Positions 8,429 to 16,910 of a DNA stretch of 64,000 nucleotides are shown piece by piece (position 1 is the first letter of the stretch; each line of letters begins with the position of its first letter). A model generated the notes under the pieces. That model ran no database searches. It saw nothing but the letters and a program-made list of their open reading frames with translations, and was not told where the DNA came from. Source of the DNA: an uncultured Bacteroidota bacterium (GTDB lineage Bacteria; Bacteroidota; Bacteroidia; Bacteroidales; F082); the NCBI GenBank assembly GCA_903891085.1, contig CAITDJ010000138.1:1-64000 (forward strand). Direction: 5' to 3'. Both the position numbers and the translations under genes were made by a program.

Positions 8429-9514
8429 ATGGGCGAATTGAAATTAATGAAAGGTAATGAAGCCATGGCTGAAGCTGCAATCAGAGCAGGTGCTGACGCT
8501 TACTTTGGTTACCCTATCACGCCACAATCGGAAGTGATTGAATACCTGATGGCTGAGAAACCATACGAAAGAACGGGAATGGTTGTGCTGCAGGCTGAAA
8601 GTGAAGTAGCAGCCATCAATATGGTGTATGGTGCAGCAGGATCAGGGAAAAGAGTGATGACATCCTCTTCGAGTCCGGGAGTGAGCCTGAAACAGGAAGG
8701 GCTTTCCTATATTGCCGGATCAGAATTACCATGTGTTTATGCTAATGTAGTCCGTGGAGGTCCGGGTTTGGGAACGATTCAACCTTCACAGGCTGATTAT
8801 TTCCAAAGTGTGAAAGGTGGAGGACACGGCGATTATAAACAAATCGTACTTGCTCCTGCCTCTGTTCAGGAAATGGCTGATTTTGTGAAACTAGGTTTCG
8901 AATTGGCCTTTAAATATCGGATTGCAGTCCTTATTCTATCTGATGGTGTTATTGGTCAAATGATGGAAAAAGTTGAATTATTCGATCAGATGCCACGCCT
9001 GACTGATGAAGAAATAAAAGAAAAATATCCCTGGGCCACAACCGGAAAGGCGAAAGGTACTGAGCGACGGATTATCACCTCTCTTGATCTTGATTCGCTC
9101 AAAATGGAAAAACATAATCACCATCTTCAGGCTAAATACAAACTCATTGCTGAAAATGAAGTCAGGTTTGAACTGTTTAACTGCGAAGACGCTGAATATG
9201 TATTTGTTGCTTATGGTTCGAGTGCCCGTATCGCCCAAAAATCGGTACAGCTTGCTCGCCGTAAAGGTATCAAAGTAGGATTGTTGCGTTTGATTTCACT
9301 TTTCCCATTCCCAACAAAACAAATACAAGCATTGTGTGATCAGGGTGTCAAAGGATTTCTCGCTGTTGAGATGAGCGCAGGACAAATGGTAGAAGATGTG
9401 CAGCTTGCAGTGAATGGTCGTGCCAAAGTGGATCATTATGGCCGTTTTGGAGGCATTGTGCACAGTCCGGAAGAAGTGGAAAAAGCATTAGAACAAAAAA
9501 TGATCGGAGGATAG
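8429..9514 (+). CDS. korA: 2-oxoacid:ferredoxin oxidoreductase, alpha subunit (VorB/KorA type)
   Basis: A 361-residue subunit starting MGELKLMKGNEAMAEAAIRAG and containing GYPITPQSEVIEYL (about 28-41), the conserved pyrimidine-domain segment of this enzyme class. The middle holds TSSSSPGVSLKQEGLSY, and a transketolase C-terminal-like domain occupies about residues 240-340. It helps bind thiamine diphosphate and substrate at the interface with the beta subunit. The complex decarboxylates a 2-oxoacid to acyl-CoA while reducing ferredoxin. Homologues are often annotated as 3-methyl-2-oxobutanoate dehydrogenase VorB, so a branched-chain 2-oxoacid is as likely a substrate as 2-oxoglutarate. It begins 22 bases after korD and ends three bases before korB. 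Confidence 0.88.
   Translation: MGELKLMKGNEAMAEAAIRAGADAYFGYPITPQSEVIEYLMAEKPYERTGMVVLQAESEVAAINMVYGAAGSGKRVMTSSSSPGVSLKQEGLSYIAGSELPCVYANVVRGGPGLGTIQPSQADYFQSVKGGGHGDYKQIVLAPASVQEMADFVKLGFELAFKYRIAVLILSDGVIGQMMEKVELFDQMPRLTDEEIKEKYPWATTGKAKGTERRIITSLDLDSLKMEKHNHHLQAKYKLIAENEVRFELFNCEDAEYVFVAYGSSARIAQKSVQLARRKGIKVGLLRLISLFPFPTKQIQALCDQGVKGFLAVEMSAGQMVEDVQLAVNGRAKVDHYGRFGGIVHSPEEVEKALEQKMIGG
9506..9510 (+). promoter_or_regulatory. Shine-Dalgarno sequence of korB
   Basis: GGAGG lies within the last codons of korA, seven bases before the ATG of korB at 9518. Such a strong site is unusual in Bacteroidota, which mostly initiate without one, and it supports the assigned korB start. Confidence 0.5.
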
Positions 9515-9517
9515 ACA

Positions 9518-10306
9518 ATGGCTGATATAACACTGAATGATATTATTAAACCAGAAAACCTGGTTTATGAAAAAACACGGTTGATGACCGATAAAGAACT
9601 TAGCTACTGTCCAGGTTGCGGACATGGCACCGCGCATCGCATCACCATGGAAGTGATTGAAGAACTAGGATTAGAAGAAGATACCATCGGTGTTGCACCG
9701 GTTGGATGCTCCGTTCTGGCTTATGAATTCATGAACATCGACATGACCCAGGCAGCCCACGGTCGTGCGCCTGCAGTTGCCACCGGTATAAAAAGAGTGT
9801 GGCCTGATAAAATTGTATTTACATATCAGGGTGATGGCGATTTGGCGGCTATTGGCACTGCCGAAACAATCCATGCCTGCAACAGGGGCGAAAAAATCGT
9901 TATTATTTTTATTAATAATGGTATATATGGAATGACAGGTGGTCAAATGGCTCCTACAACACTTCCCGGAATGAAATCGTCTACATCGCCCTACGGCCGC
10001 GATATTGAAACAATGGGGAATCCGTTGAAAATAACAGAATTGGTTGCACAGTTACCCGGAACCTACTTTGTTACCCGTCAGGCAGTACATACACCTGCTG
10101 CTGTTCGTAAAGCAAAAAAAGCAATACGGAAAGCATTCGAAAATCAACGTGATAAAAAACCCGGCGTATCCTTTGTCGAGATCGTTTCAAACTGCAATTC
10201 AGGATGGAAAATGACCCCGAATGACTCGAATAACTGGATGGTGGAAAATATGTTCCCTTATTATCCGATGGGTGATATCAAGGTAGACGGAGTATTGGTT
10301 AAATAG
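9518..10306 (+). CDS. korB: 2-oxoacid:ferredoxin oxidoreductase, beta subunit (thiamine diphosphate-binding)
   Basis: A 262-residue subunit. The N-terminal part has CPGCGHG (about 28-34) and PVGCSVLAYEF, with cysteines expected to coordinate an iron-sulfur cluster. The thiamine diphosphate-Mg motif is GDGDLAAIGTAETIHACNRG through INNGIYGMTGGQ (about 108-145). It catalyses oxidative decarboxylation together with the alpha subunit. It starts three bases after the korA stop and 22 bases before korC, so translation is likely coupled. No truncation or unusual residue was seen. Confidence 0.9.
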   Translation: MADITLNDIIKPENLVYEKTRLMTDKELSYCPGCGHGTAHRITMEVIEELGLEEDTIGVAPVGCSVLAYEFMNIDMTQAAHGRAPAVATGIKRVWPDKIVFTYQGDGDLAAIGTAETIHACNRGEKIVIIFINNGIYGMTGGQMAPTTLPGMKSSTSPYGRDIETMGNPLKITELVAQLPGTYFVTRQAVHTPAAVRKAKKAIRKAFENQRDKKPGVSFVEIVSNCNSGWKMTPNDSNNWMVENMFPYYPMGDIKVDGVLVK

Positions 10307-10328
10307 TTTTCAATTAATAAGAAAAACA

Positions 10329-10883
10329 ATGACTGAAGAAATAATTATAGCCGGTTTTGGAGGACAAGGTGTACTTTCGATGGGCAAAATTCTTGCTTAC
10401 AGTGGCATCATGCACGATCAAGAAGTCAGCTGGATGCCATCGTATGGCCCTGAAATGCGCGGTGGCACTGCTAACGTAATCGTTATTTTAAGTGACGAAC
10501 GTATCAGCTCGCCCGTTTTAACCATCTTCGACACAGCTATCATTCTCAACCAACAATCGATGGATAAATTTGAGAAATCGGTGCGGCCAGGCGGAATTTT
10601 GTTGTATGATCCAAACGGCATCACACACCATCCAACAAGGACTGACATCAATATTTATCAGATTGAAGGCGCACAGGTGGCTGCTGATATGGGGAATACC
10701 AAGATTTTCAATATGGTAATTCTTGGTGCCTATATGAAATTGAAACCGATTGTGCAAATGGAATACGTTATCAAGGGCTTGAAAAAATCACTTCCCGAAC
10801 GGTATCACAAACTTATCCCCCTGAACGAGGATGCGATCAATATGGGGATGAAGCACATAAAACCTTATCATATTGTTAGTTAG
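10329..10883 (+). CDS. korC: 2-oxoacid:ferredoxin oxidoreductase, gamma subunit
   Basis: A 184-residue subunit of the pyruvate/ketoisovalerate oxidoreductase catalytic-domain family, starting IIIAGFGGQGVLSMGKILAY (GFGGQG, about 8-13). It contains MPSYGPEMRGGTANV (about 37-51), conserved in gamma subunits, where the CoA-binding function is thought to reside. It is the last gene of the four-gene operon and is followed 20 bases later by a clear terminator. Confidence 0.9.
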   Translation: MTEEIIIAGFGGQGVLSMGKILAYSGIMHDQEVSWMPSYGPEMRGGTANVIVILSDERISSPVLTIFDTAIILNQQSMDKFEKSVRPGGILLYDPNGITHHPTRTDINIYQIEGAQVAADMGNTKIFNMVILGAYMKLKPIVQMEYVIKGLKKSLPERYHKLIPLNEDAINMGMKHIKPYHIVS

Positions 10884-10903
10884 AAATTGATTTTTATCGA
10901 AAT

Positions 10904-10934
10904 AAAGCTCCTGATTAGTTGGGAGCTTTTTTTA
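10904..10934 (+). terminator. Rho-independent terminator of the kor operon
   Basis: The stem AAAGCTCC (10904-10911) pairs with GGGAGCTTT (10921-10929) and continues into a T-run. It ends shortly before the ATG of the next gene (10946), which makes the TTG at 10919, inside the hairpin, an unlikely start. Confidence 0.85.
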
Positions 10935-10945
10935 TTTTATATGCT

Positions 10946-11713
10946 ATGCTACCTGAATTGAAGGATTTTTTTGAGGAAATGATGATTAAATATTATTCGT
11001 TTGATTTTATCATCAACGACCCTATTTCGATTCCTCATCAATACAAAATAAAAGAAGATATTGAGATAAGTGGTTTTCTAACCGCCATTCTCTCGTGGGG
11101 TCAACGCAGGATGATCATCAAAAAATCAGTTGAACTAATGGAAAGGATGGATAACCAACCATACGAATTCATTACACAATCAGGCAAGCACGACCTTAAA
11201 AGTATTCAGGGATTCAACTACCGGACTTTCAATGAAACTGATTGTCTGACAATTATCAATTCATTGAAAATGATATATGTAAATGATGGTGGTCTGGAAA
11301 AAGTTTTCACAGATGGTTTTCACAGTGATGGCGCATTTGGAGCTATTGTCAATGCCTACCAAAAGATTTTCAGCTACCCGCACATATCACGAACGCGAAA
11401 ACACATTGCGAATCCAATGGCTGGTTCGGCTGCCAAAAGGCTGAATATGTACCTGCGATGGATGGTTCGTGATAACGAAAAAGAAGTTGACTTTGGCATA
11501 TGGAAACAAATCAGTCCGTCTCAATTAATCTGCCCGCTTGATGTACATTCGGGCAACACAGCCAGAAAATTAGGATTATTGACACGTCCGGCCAATGATT
11601 GGAAAGCAGCCAATGAACTCACGGCAAACCTGAGAATTTTCGATTCTAATGACCCCATAAAATATGATTTTGTCCTTTTCGGACTGGGTATCGATGGTTA
11701 TTTCAAAGGCTAA
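10946..11713 (+). CDS. TIGR02757 family protein (DUF2400)
   Basis: A 255-residue protein beginning MLPELKDFFEEMM. I recognise it as the uncharacterised TIGR02757/DUF2400 family, common in Bacteroidota. Conserved-looking segments are DIEISGFLTAILSWGQRRM near the N-terminus, the central NPMAGSAAKRLNMYLRWMVR, and the C-terminal CPLDVHSGNTARKLGLL. The helix-rich pattern and the LDVH(S/T)GN(T/V) segment recall HhH-GPD DNA glycosylase folds, but no catalytic residue can be assigned, so no activity is claimed. The upstream TTG is inside the kor terminator, so the ATG at 10946 is used. Its last four bases overlap the convergent fabI gene. Confidence 0.75.
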   Translation: MLPELKDFFEEMMIKYYSFDFIINDPISIPHQYKIKEDIEISGFLTAILSWGQRRMIIKKSVELMERMDNQPYEFITQSGKHDLKSIQGFNYRTFNETDCLTIINSLKMIYVNDGGLEKVFTDGFHSDGAFGAIVNAYQKIFSYPHISRTRKHIANPMAGSAAKRLNMYLRWMVRDNEKEVDFGIWKQISPSQLICPLDVHSGNTARKLGLLTRPANDWKAANELTANLRIFDSNDPIKYDFVLFGLGIDGYFKG

Positions 11714-12570
11714 TCTAAGCTCGGTTCCTCAGTAACCTCCTCACAATCACAATTGAAACTCTTGTTATACATATTCATTGCTTTCAAACTCATACCCATA
11801 CTCGAAAATCCTCCATCATGGAAGAGATTTTGCATGGTTACTTTTCGTGTAAGGTCAGAAAACAAAGTTATACAATACATGGCGCATTCTTCTGATGTGG
11901 CATTTCCAAGTGGCGACATCCGTTCAGTAAAATCCATCAGGCCATCAATTCCTTTAACACCGCTCCCAGCCGTGGTGCGGGTAGGAGATTGAGAAATGGT
12001 ATTTACCCTGATTTTCTTTTCACGACCGTAGATATAACCAAAACTGCGTGCGATTGATTCAAGCAAAGCCTTGGCATCAGCCATATCGTTGTATCCATAC
12101 AAGGTGCGTTGGGCAGCAACGTATGAAAGCCCGACTACCGAACCCCATTCGTTAATAGCATCCATTTTATTGGCAACCTGAAGCATTTTATGGAAAGAAA
12201 CTGCCGAAATGTCAAGTGTTTTATTCAGATACTCATAATTCAAATCATTGTAAACCCGATGTTTACGAACGTTTAACGACATACCGATCGAGTGTAGTAC
12301 AAAATCCACTTTCCCACCAAGTATTTCCATGCTCTTTGTAAATACGTTTGTAAGATCCTCAACCGACGTTGCATCAGCAGTAATAACGGTGGCATTGCAC
12401 TTTTCAGCCAATTCGTCTATTTCTCCAAAACGGAGGGCTGTTGCAGTATTACTGAGTGTAAAAACTGCTCCTTCTTCGTGCGCAAGTTCAGCAACTTTCC
12501 ATGCAATAGATTTATTGTCCAAGGCACCGAAAATGATTCCCTTTTTTCCCTTTAGTAAATTGTAAGCCAT
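11710..12570 (-). CDS. fabI: Enoyl-[acyl-carrier-protein] reductase (NADH), FabI
   Basis: A 286-residue short-chain dehydrogenase-type enzyme that performs the last reduction in each round of fatty acid synthesis. The N-terminal NAD-binding segment is KGIIFGALDNKSIAWKVAE, with the FabI-specific GALDNKSIAW in place of the usual glycine pattern. The catalytic residues fit the FabI spacing: Y150, Y160 and K167 correspond to Tyr146, Tyr156 and Lys163 of the E. coli enzyme. The C-terminal tail carries an extra acidic stretch (CDCEEVTEEPSLD). It is transcribed alone from a promoter in the gap to recN, and its end overlaps the convergent TIGR02757 gene by three bases. Confidence 0.94.
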   Translation of the reverse strand: MAYNLLKGKKGIIFGALDNKSIAWKVAELAHEEGAVFTLSNTATALRFGEIDELAEKCNATVITADATSVEDLTNVFTKSMEILGGKVDFVLHSIGMSLNVRKHRVYNDLNYEYLNKTLDISAVSFHKMLQVANKMDAINEWGSVVGLSYVAAQRTLYGYNDMADAKALLESIARSFGYIYGREKKIRVNTISQSPTRTTAGSGVKGIDGLMDFTERMSPLGNATSEECAMYCITLFSDLTRKVTMQNLFHDGGFSSMGMSLKAMNMYNKSFNCDCEEVTEEPSLD

Positions 12571-12609
12571 TGTAGTTTGTTTTGATTAATCCTTTGTTTT
12601 CAAGAGCCG

Positions 12610-12625
12610 CAAAGATACAAATATA
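12610..12625 (-). promoter_or_regulatory. Two adjacent -7 boxes upstream of fabI
   Basis: Read on the minus strand, 12618-12625 (TATATTTG) and 12610-12617 (TATCTTTG) both match TAnnTTTG exactly, in tandem. Transcription could start near 12604 or 12612, about 35-40 bases before the fabI ATG. No well-placed TTG -33 element was seen. Confidence 0.45.
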
Positions 12626-12711
12626 AAACAAAGTCACTATTTAATGTAAAATATTGATCTATAATCATTTAAGATGATAAGTAAATTTTGTTTCACCTAT
12701 ATAGGTTTCAA

Positions 12712-14370
12712 TCAGTTACTTTTTATCAATTCCCGGGCTGCACTACGCGAGGCATCTGTTATAACATCATCACTCAACATTCGGGCAATTTCTTCTATTC
12801 TTTGCACATCGTTTAGTTGAACAATCTCTGATGTTGTTCTGACCTGCCCTTCAATTTTATATACAAGCAAATGTTGGTTGGCTTTTCCTGCAATTTGAGG
12901 CAGGTGTGTGATACTGATAACCTGAACTTTTTTTGACATTGTCGACATAATCCGGCCAACTTTTGCTGCTATTTCACCAGAAACTCCCGTATCAATTTCA
13001 TCAAAAATAAGTGTGGGTGTATATTTTTGTCCTGAAACCAAACTCTTGATAGCCAACATAAGGCGCGAAAGTTCACCACCAGAAGCAACCCTTGCGATTT
13101 CATCCATCTGACCACCTTTGTTGGCATTGAAAAGAAATTTTACTTTGTCACTTCCTGATATTTCGGGTTCATGGAGCGTCTCAAACTGTATCTGAAAACG
13201 TGCATTAGGCATACTGAGCTGTACCAGCACGTCGAGTATTTCCTTTTCAAAGGCGGGCACAAGTTTTACACGTCCGGCATGCAGTTGACCTGAAAGTTGA
13301 TTAACTAGCTGTTTATTTTCAACAAGTTGCTTATTCAACAATTCAATCTGCATATCAGAATTATCGATCAATTGGATTCTTTCAGATAAATCGTCACGCA
13401 GCAAAATCAATTCTTCAACACCTGATACACGGTGCTTGTGTTGGAGCTGTGTCAATAAATCGAGCCTTTCCTGAGATTTCAACAGTTCATTTTCATCAAA
13501 ATAAACGCTGCTTTCCAAACTAATCAACTCATTTGAAATATCCTTTAGTTCGATGAGGCAACTATTCAGGCGCTGTGATAAGTTGTCGCAACCAGGCAAA
13601 ATCCTCTCCAGCCTATTCAACTGCTGCATTGATTCCTTCACTAATCCTATTGCATTGGTTTCGTCCTGAGCAAGACATTCACCTGCATGTAATAAACCCG
13701 AACGGAGTTCAACCGCATGTGTGAGTATTTCGAAACGCGATTTCAACGCTTCATACTCATCCTGTATCAAACCGGCTTTATCAAGCTCATCAAACTGAAA
13801 CCTGAAATAATCAAGATCGGCTGCTTTTTCACGTGCAAACTGTTTGAGTGCCTCCAATGCACGTTGTTGCTGCTTATAGTTCGTAAAGGCAGCTTTATAA
13901 CTGGTCAACAAATCTTCATGTTGGGCGATTTCATCTATCAATTCCAACTGGAATCCGGAATTAGAAAGTAACAACGAATCATGCTGTGAATGAATATCAA
14001 CCAAAAACCCACCAATTTCCTTCAACAGATTTAAGTTTACTGGTGTATCATTTACAAATGCACGGCTTTTTGCATTAGGATTGATTTCTCTTCGCAACAC
14101 ACTTTCGTCGTGATAATCAAGATCATTTTCCTCAAAAAATGATTGAAGCTTCATTTTTGAAAGATCAAAAACAGCTTCAACAACACACTTCGATTCAGGG
14201 TTCATTAACACATTGGTTTCCGCGCGATTACCAAGAACCAGTCCCAATGCGCCCAACAGAATTGATTTACCTGCGCCGGTTTCACCTGTGATAACGGTAA
14301 AACCATTGTGCAAATCTATCTCAAGCTGCTCGATGAGTGCGTAGTTCGAAACCTTCAGGCTTAATAGCAT
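12712..14370 (-). CDS. recN: DNA repair protein RecN
   Basis: A 552-residue SMC-like ATPase for double-strand break repair. The N-terminus MLLSLKVSNYALIEQLEIDL is characteristic of RecN. Walker A is GETGAGKS (29-36). A long coiled-coil section (about 150-370) separates it from the C-terminal ATPase half with the signature VASGGELSRLMLAI and Walker B TLIFDEIDTGVSGE. The length matches the family. The gene lies downstream of DUF4835, coaBC, omega and bamD, an order conserved in Bacteroidota, but it also has its own -7 box. Confidence 0.95.
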   Translation of the reverse strand: MLLSLKVSNYALIEQLEIDLHNGFTVITGETGAGKSILLGALGLVLGNRAETNVLMNPESKCVVEAVFDLSKMKLQSFFEENDLDYHDESVLRREINPNAKSRAFVNDTPVNLNLLKEIGGFLVDIHSQHDSLLLSNSGFQLELIDEIAQHEDLLTSYKAAFTNYKQQQRALEALKQFAREKAADLDYFRFQFDELDKAGLIQDEYEALKSRFEILTHAVELRSGLLHAGECLAQDETNAIGLVKESMQQLNRLERILPGCDNLSQRLNSCLIELKDISNELISLESSVYFDENELLKSQERLDLLTQLQHKHRVSGVEELILLRDDLSERIQLIDNSDMQIELLNKQLVENKQLVNQLSGQLHAGRVKLVPAFEKEILDVLVQLSMPNARFQIQFETLHEPEISGSDKVKFLFNANKGGQMDEIARVASGGELSRLMLAIKSLVSGQKYTPTLIFDEIDTGVSGEIAAKVGRIMSTMSKKVQVISITHLPQIAGKANQHLLVYKIEGQVRTTSEIVQLNDVQRIEEIARMLSDDVITDASRSAARELIKSN

Positions 14371-14388
14371 AAATCAGATGTGTTTGCA

Positions 14389-14396
14389 CAAAAGTA
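14389..14396 (-). promoter_or_regulatory. -7 promoter box upstream of recN
   Basis: The minus strand reads TACTTTTG, an exact TAnnTTTG match, ending 19 bases before the recN start codon. This suggests recN can be expressed independently of the upstream bamD-coaBC string. No -33 TTG was found. Confidence 0.4.
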
Positions 14397-14422
14397 GGAA
14401 ATTTGCCTAAACGAACCTCGGG

Positions 14423-15322
14423 CTATTTGGAGAGAATTTTCTCGTAACTTGACGAATTTGCTGGATCTATCTCACGCAAAATATTCACTGCTTTGGTTTT
14501 TTCTTGGGCACTTCCTTTCGAAAATACGTTGATAATCTCATCCCTTTTAGCATCGATGATCAACTGCAACATGAATAAACCAGGCCGGCTGCTATTGACA
14601 GTATTCAGATAAGCGAGTGTTTCACCAATTTTTGCCCGGCCTTCATCTGGTTTCTCTGACATAAGGTCGAGTCCCAACCGATGATACTCATATAAAAACT
14701 GTCGGATGGGCCGGTAGGTTGCGTTTTGAAGGTTTTCGACCAACCAATAACGGTTGCGGTTGCCGTCAAAAGCCTTCCACCCTTTTTCATTTGCATTTTG
14801 AGCACTATTTACAATTGCCTCGGCAGCCCTGTAGAACGGATCACCACCAAATAAAGAATAACTATCAAAATCAAGACCAAGAAATATATAGGCATAATAT
14901 GCCAGCGTGGAAGTCAGATTCGTACTAAAAGAGTTTTCGTTATAATCGAGTGTCTGGGATTCAATATAACGAAACTGGAAATTTTCATCTACATAATTAA
15001 GTAAAATAGTATTGTAGGAAGCGTTGAATACGGGACGGCGCAAAATGAGATTTAACGACCCTTTGAATTCATCTGACGAAATTCTTTCTTTAACAGTCAA
15101 CAAAATAGAACATTCGATACGTTCCTGATTTTTGATATTCACATTTGACCATTTCCGGTTATTCATAAACTCATACAACGAGGTCTGCAAGGCCTCGAAT
15201 ACACGACGGTCAGTACCTTCAATACTTGGAGCGGTAACACGTATGTCGCAATTGAATTCCTGAGCCTGTAAGCGTATAATTGAAAGGGTGATGATGATAA
15301 TTAACAGCAACCGTTGTTTCAT
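14423..15322 (-). CDS. DUF4835 family exported protein
   Basis: A 299-residue protein with a cleavable signal peptide (MKQRLLLIIIITLSIIRLQA, then QEFNC). I recognise the DUF4835 family, found in Bacteroidota next to coaBC and recN. Typical segments are FNCDIRVTAPSIEGTDRRVF directly after the signal, LSIY-like spacing around YYAYIFLGLDFDSYSLFGG (about 140-158), and ENLQNATYRPIRQFLYEYHRLG in the second half. It is predicted periplasmic. Function is not established; its position between an envelope-assembly gene string (bamD) and recN does not settle it. It follows coaBC by 34 bases. Confidence 0.8.
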   Translation of the reverse strand: MKQRLLLIIIITLSIIRLQAQEFNCDIRVTAPSIEGTDRRVFEALQTSLYEFMNNRKWSNVNIKNQERIECSILLTVKERISSDEFKGSLNLILRRPVFNASYNTILLNYVDENFQFRYIESQTLDYNENSFSTNLTSTLAYYAYIFLGLDFDSYSLFGGDPFYRAAEAIVNSAQNANEKGWKAFDGNRNRYWLVENLQNATYRPIRQFLYEYHRLGLDLMSEKPDEGRAKIGETLAYLNTVNSSRPGLFMLQLIIDAKRDEIINVFSKGSAQEKTKAVNILREIDPANSSSYEKILSK

Positions 15323-15356
15323 GTAGCGTTTTATTAATAGGTATAATCTGCAAAAA

Positions 15357-16559
15357 TCAAGTGGATAACTTTTTAGCGATATGATCTATAATATCTGCAG
15401 CAACTTCCGACTTGATTTTCAACTTAAACTCAGTAAACGATTCATTGCGGTCGATTAAGGTTACCTTATTAGTCTGATGCCTGAAACCAGCACCCTGATC
15501 TTCCAATGTGTTCAAAACGATCAAATCAAGGTTTTTGTTGTGTAACTTTTTAAGTGCATGCTGGAAGGCATTGTCAGTCTCTAAGGCAAATCCAACCAGG
15601 TATTGATTTTCAGTCTTTACCTTTCCTATATGAAACAGAATATCCTGTGTTTGAACAAGACTCAGGTTCAAGTCGTCTTTTGTTTTTTTTATTTTCGTGA
15701 CAGAAGGGTTTTCGGGCGTATAATCGGCTACTGCTGCGCACATTACAGCTATATTGGCCGCTGAAAAAAGAATGCTCACCTTTTCAAACATTTCTGCTGC
15801 GGTTGTCACAGGATGAACATCAACCAGGGGATGATTTATTTTCAGGTTCACCGGGCCGGCAACAAGATCAACATGGGCGCCACGATTGGCAAAGGCTTTG
15901 GCTATTTCAAATCCCATCAAACCAGAACTGTGGTTACCAATAAACCGCACCGGATCAATCGGCTCGTAGGTAGGGCCTGCCGTAACCAATACCTTTACAC
16001 CAAAAAATTGATTCCTTTGTTTAAAAAAAGCTTTGATCAAACCAACAATCACTTCCGGCTCTTCCATGCGACCTTCACCACAGAGTCCACTGGCAAGTTC
16101 TCCGCTTGTGGGTGCTATTATCAGGTTTCCATGCTTTTGCAACACTTCAATATTTTCGTGCGTGGCGGGATGTAGATACATATCCACATCCATGGCCGGA
16201 GCAAGCATAACCTTGCAACGGGTTGACAGATAAACAGTAAGAAGATAATTATCAGCAACGCCGGAACGCAATTTGGCCAGCGTATTCGCTGTGACTGGGG
16301 CAATCAGGAATAAATCGGCCCATAGACCAAGTTCGATATGACTGTTCCAATTACCGGTAAGTTTATCATGTGATTCGACCGAAACAGGATTTCCCGACAA
16401 TGTGGATAAGGTGAGAGGAGTAACAAATTCGAAGGCTGAAGGTGTTGCAACAACTTTAATCTCAGCACCTTCCTTTTTCAATAGGCGGATGAGCACTGGA
16501 ATTTTATAGGCTGCTATACTTCCGGTAATTCCAATCAGGATTTTTTTACCCTTCAGCAT
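15357..16559 (-). CDS. coaBC: Bifunctional phosphopantothenoylcysteine decarboxylase/phosphopantothenate-cysteine ligase
   Basis: A 400-residue bifunctional enzyme for two consecutive steps of coenzyme A synthesis. The N-terminal CoaC flavoprotein domain (about 1-180) starts KKILIGITGSIAAYKIPVLI, contains the conserved histidine in NSHIELGLWADL, and has APAMDVDMY near 120. The C-terminal CoaB domain (about 190-400) has VLVTAGPTYEPIDPVRFIGN, followed by HSSGLMG, and the CAAVADYTP segment. Both active domains look complete. It sits ten bases after the omega gene in the conserved string. Confidence 0.95.
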   Translation of the reverse strand: MLKGKKILIGITGSIAAYKIPVLIRLLKKEGAEIKVVATPSAFEFVTPLTLSTLSGNPVSVESHDKLTGNWNSHIELGLWADLFLIAPVTANTLAKLRSGVADNYLLTVYLSTRCKVMLAPAMDVDMYLHPATHENIEVLQKHGNLIIAPTSGELASGLCGEGRMEEPEVIVGLIKAFFKQRNQFFGVKVLVTAGPTYEPIDPVRFIGNHSSGLMGFEIAKAFANRGAHVDLVAGPVNLKINHPLVDVHPVTTAAEMFEKVSILFSAANIAVMCAAVADYTPENPSVTKIKKTKDDLNLSLVQTQDILFHIGKVKTENQYLVGFALETDNAFQHALKKLHNKNLDLIVLNTLEDQGAGFRHQTNKVTLIDRNESFTEFKLKIKSEVAADIIDHIAKKLST

Positions 16560-16568
16560 GGTTTCAAA

Positions 16569-16904
16569 TTAAAAATCAGATTCTGCCTCTTTGTGTGGAT
16601 TGCGGAAATAAATCTGATCATTTAGAAATTCATGCACTGCGATCAAGGTTGGCTTGGGTAAGCGTTCATAAAACTTGGCAATTTCGATTTGTTCCCTATT
16701 TTCGAAAACTTCCTCCAAATTATCTGAAGCTGAAGCAAACTCACCAATTTTCTTATGCAATTCCTCTTTTATCTCAGTTGAAATCTGATTTGCCCTTTTT
16801 GAAAGAACTGCAACAGTTTCATAGATATTACCAGTGCCGGCATGAAATAAATCTTTCTGGCGGGTGACTGCTGAAGTCTCGGTTTTAATTTTTTTAAAAT
16901 CCAT
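16569..16904 (-). CDS. DNA-directed RNA polymerase omega subunit (Rpb6-like, Bacteroidota type)
   Basis: A 111-residue protein recognised as the Bacteroidota omega/RpoK-like subunit, always encoded between bamD and coaBC. The segment GNIYETVAVLSKRANQISTEI (about 25-45) corresponds to the conserved omega region in which a helix with a KRANQI/RARQI motif grips the beta-prime C-terminus. The C-terminal part (KFYERLPKPTLIAVHEFLND) is a Bacteroidota extension. Assignment is from motif and neighbourhood. It lies six bases after bamD. Confidence 0.85.
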   Translation of the reverse strand: MDFKKIKTETSAVTRQKDLFHAGTGNIYETVAVLSKRANQISTEIKEELHKKIGEFASASDNLEEVFENREQIEIAKFYERLPKPTLIAVHEFLNDQIYFRNPHKEAESDF

Positions 16905-16910
16905 ATTATC

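Noticed and set aside
12694-12705. Palindrome ACCTATATAGGT after recN considered as terminator
   Set aside because: It has no loop, no T-run and is only 12 bases long, so a terminator call is not supported.
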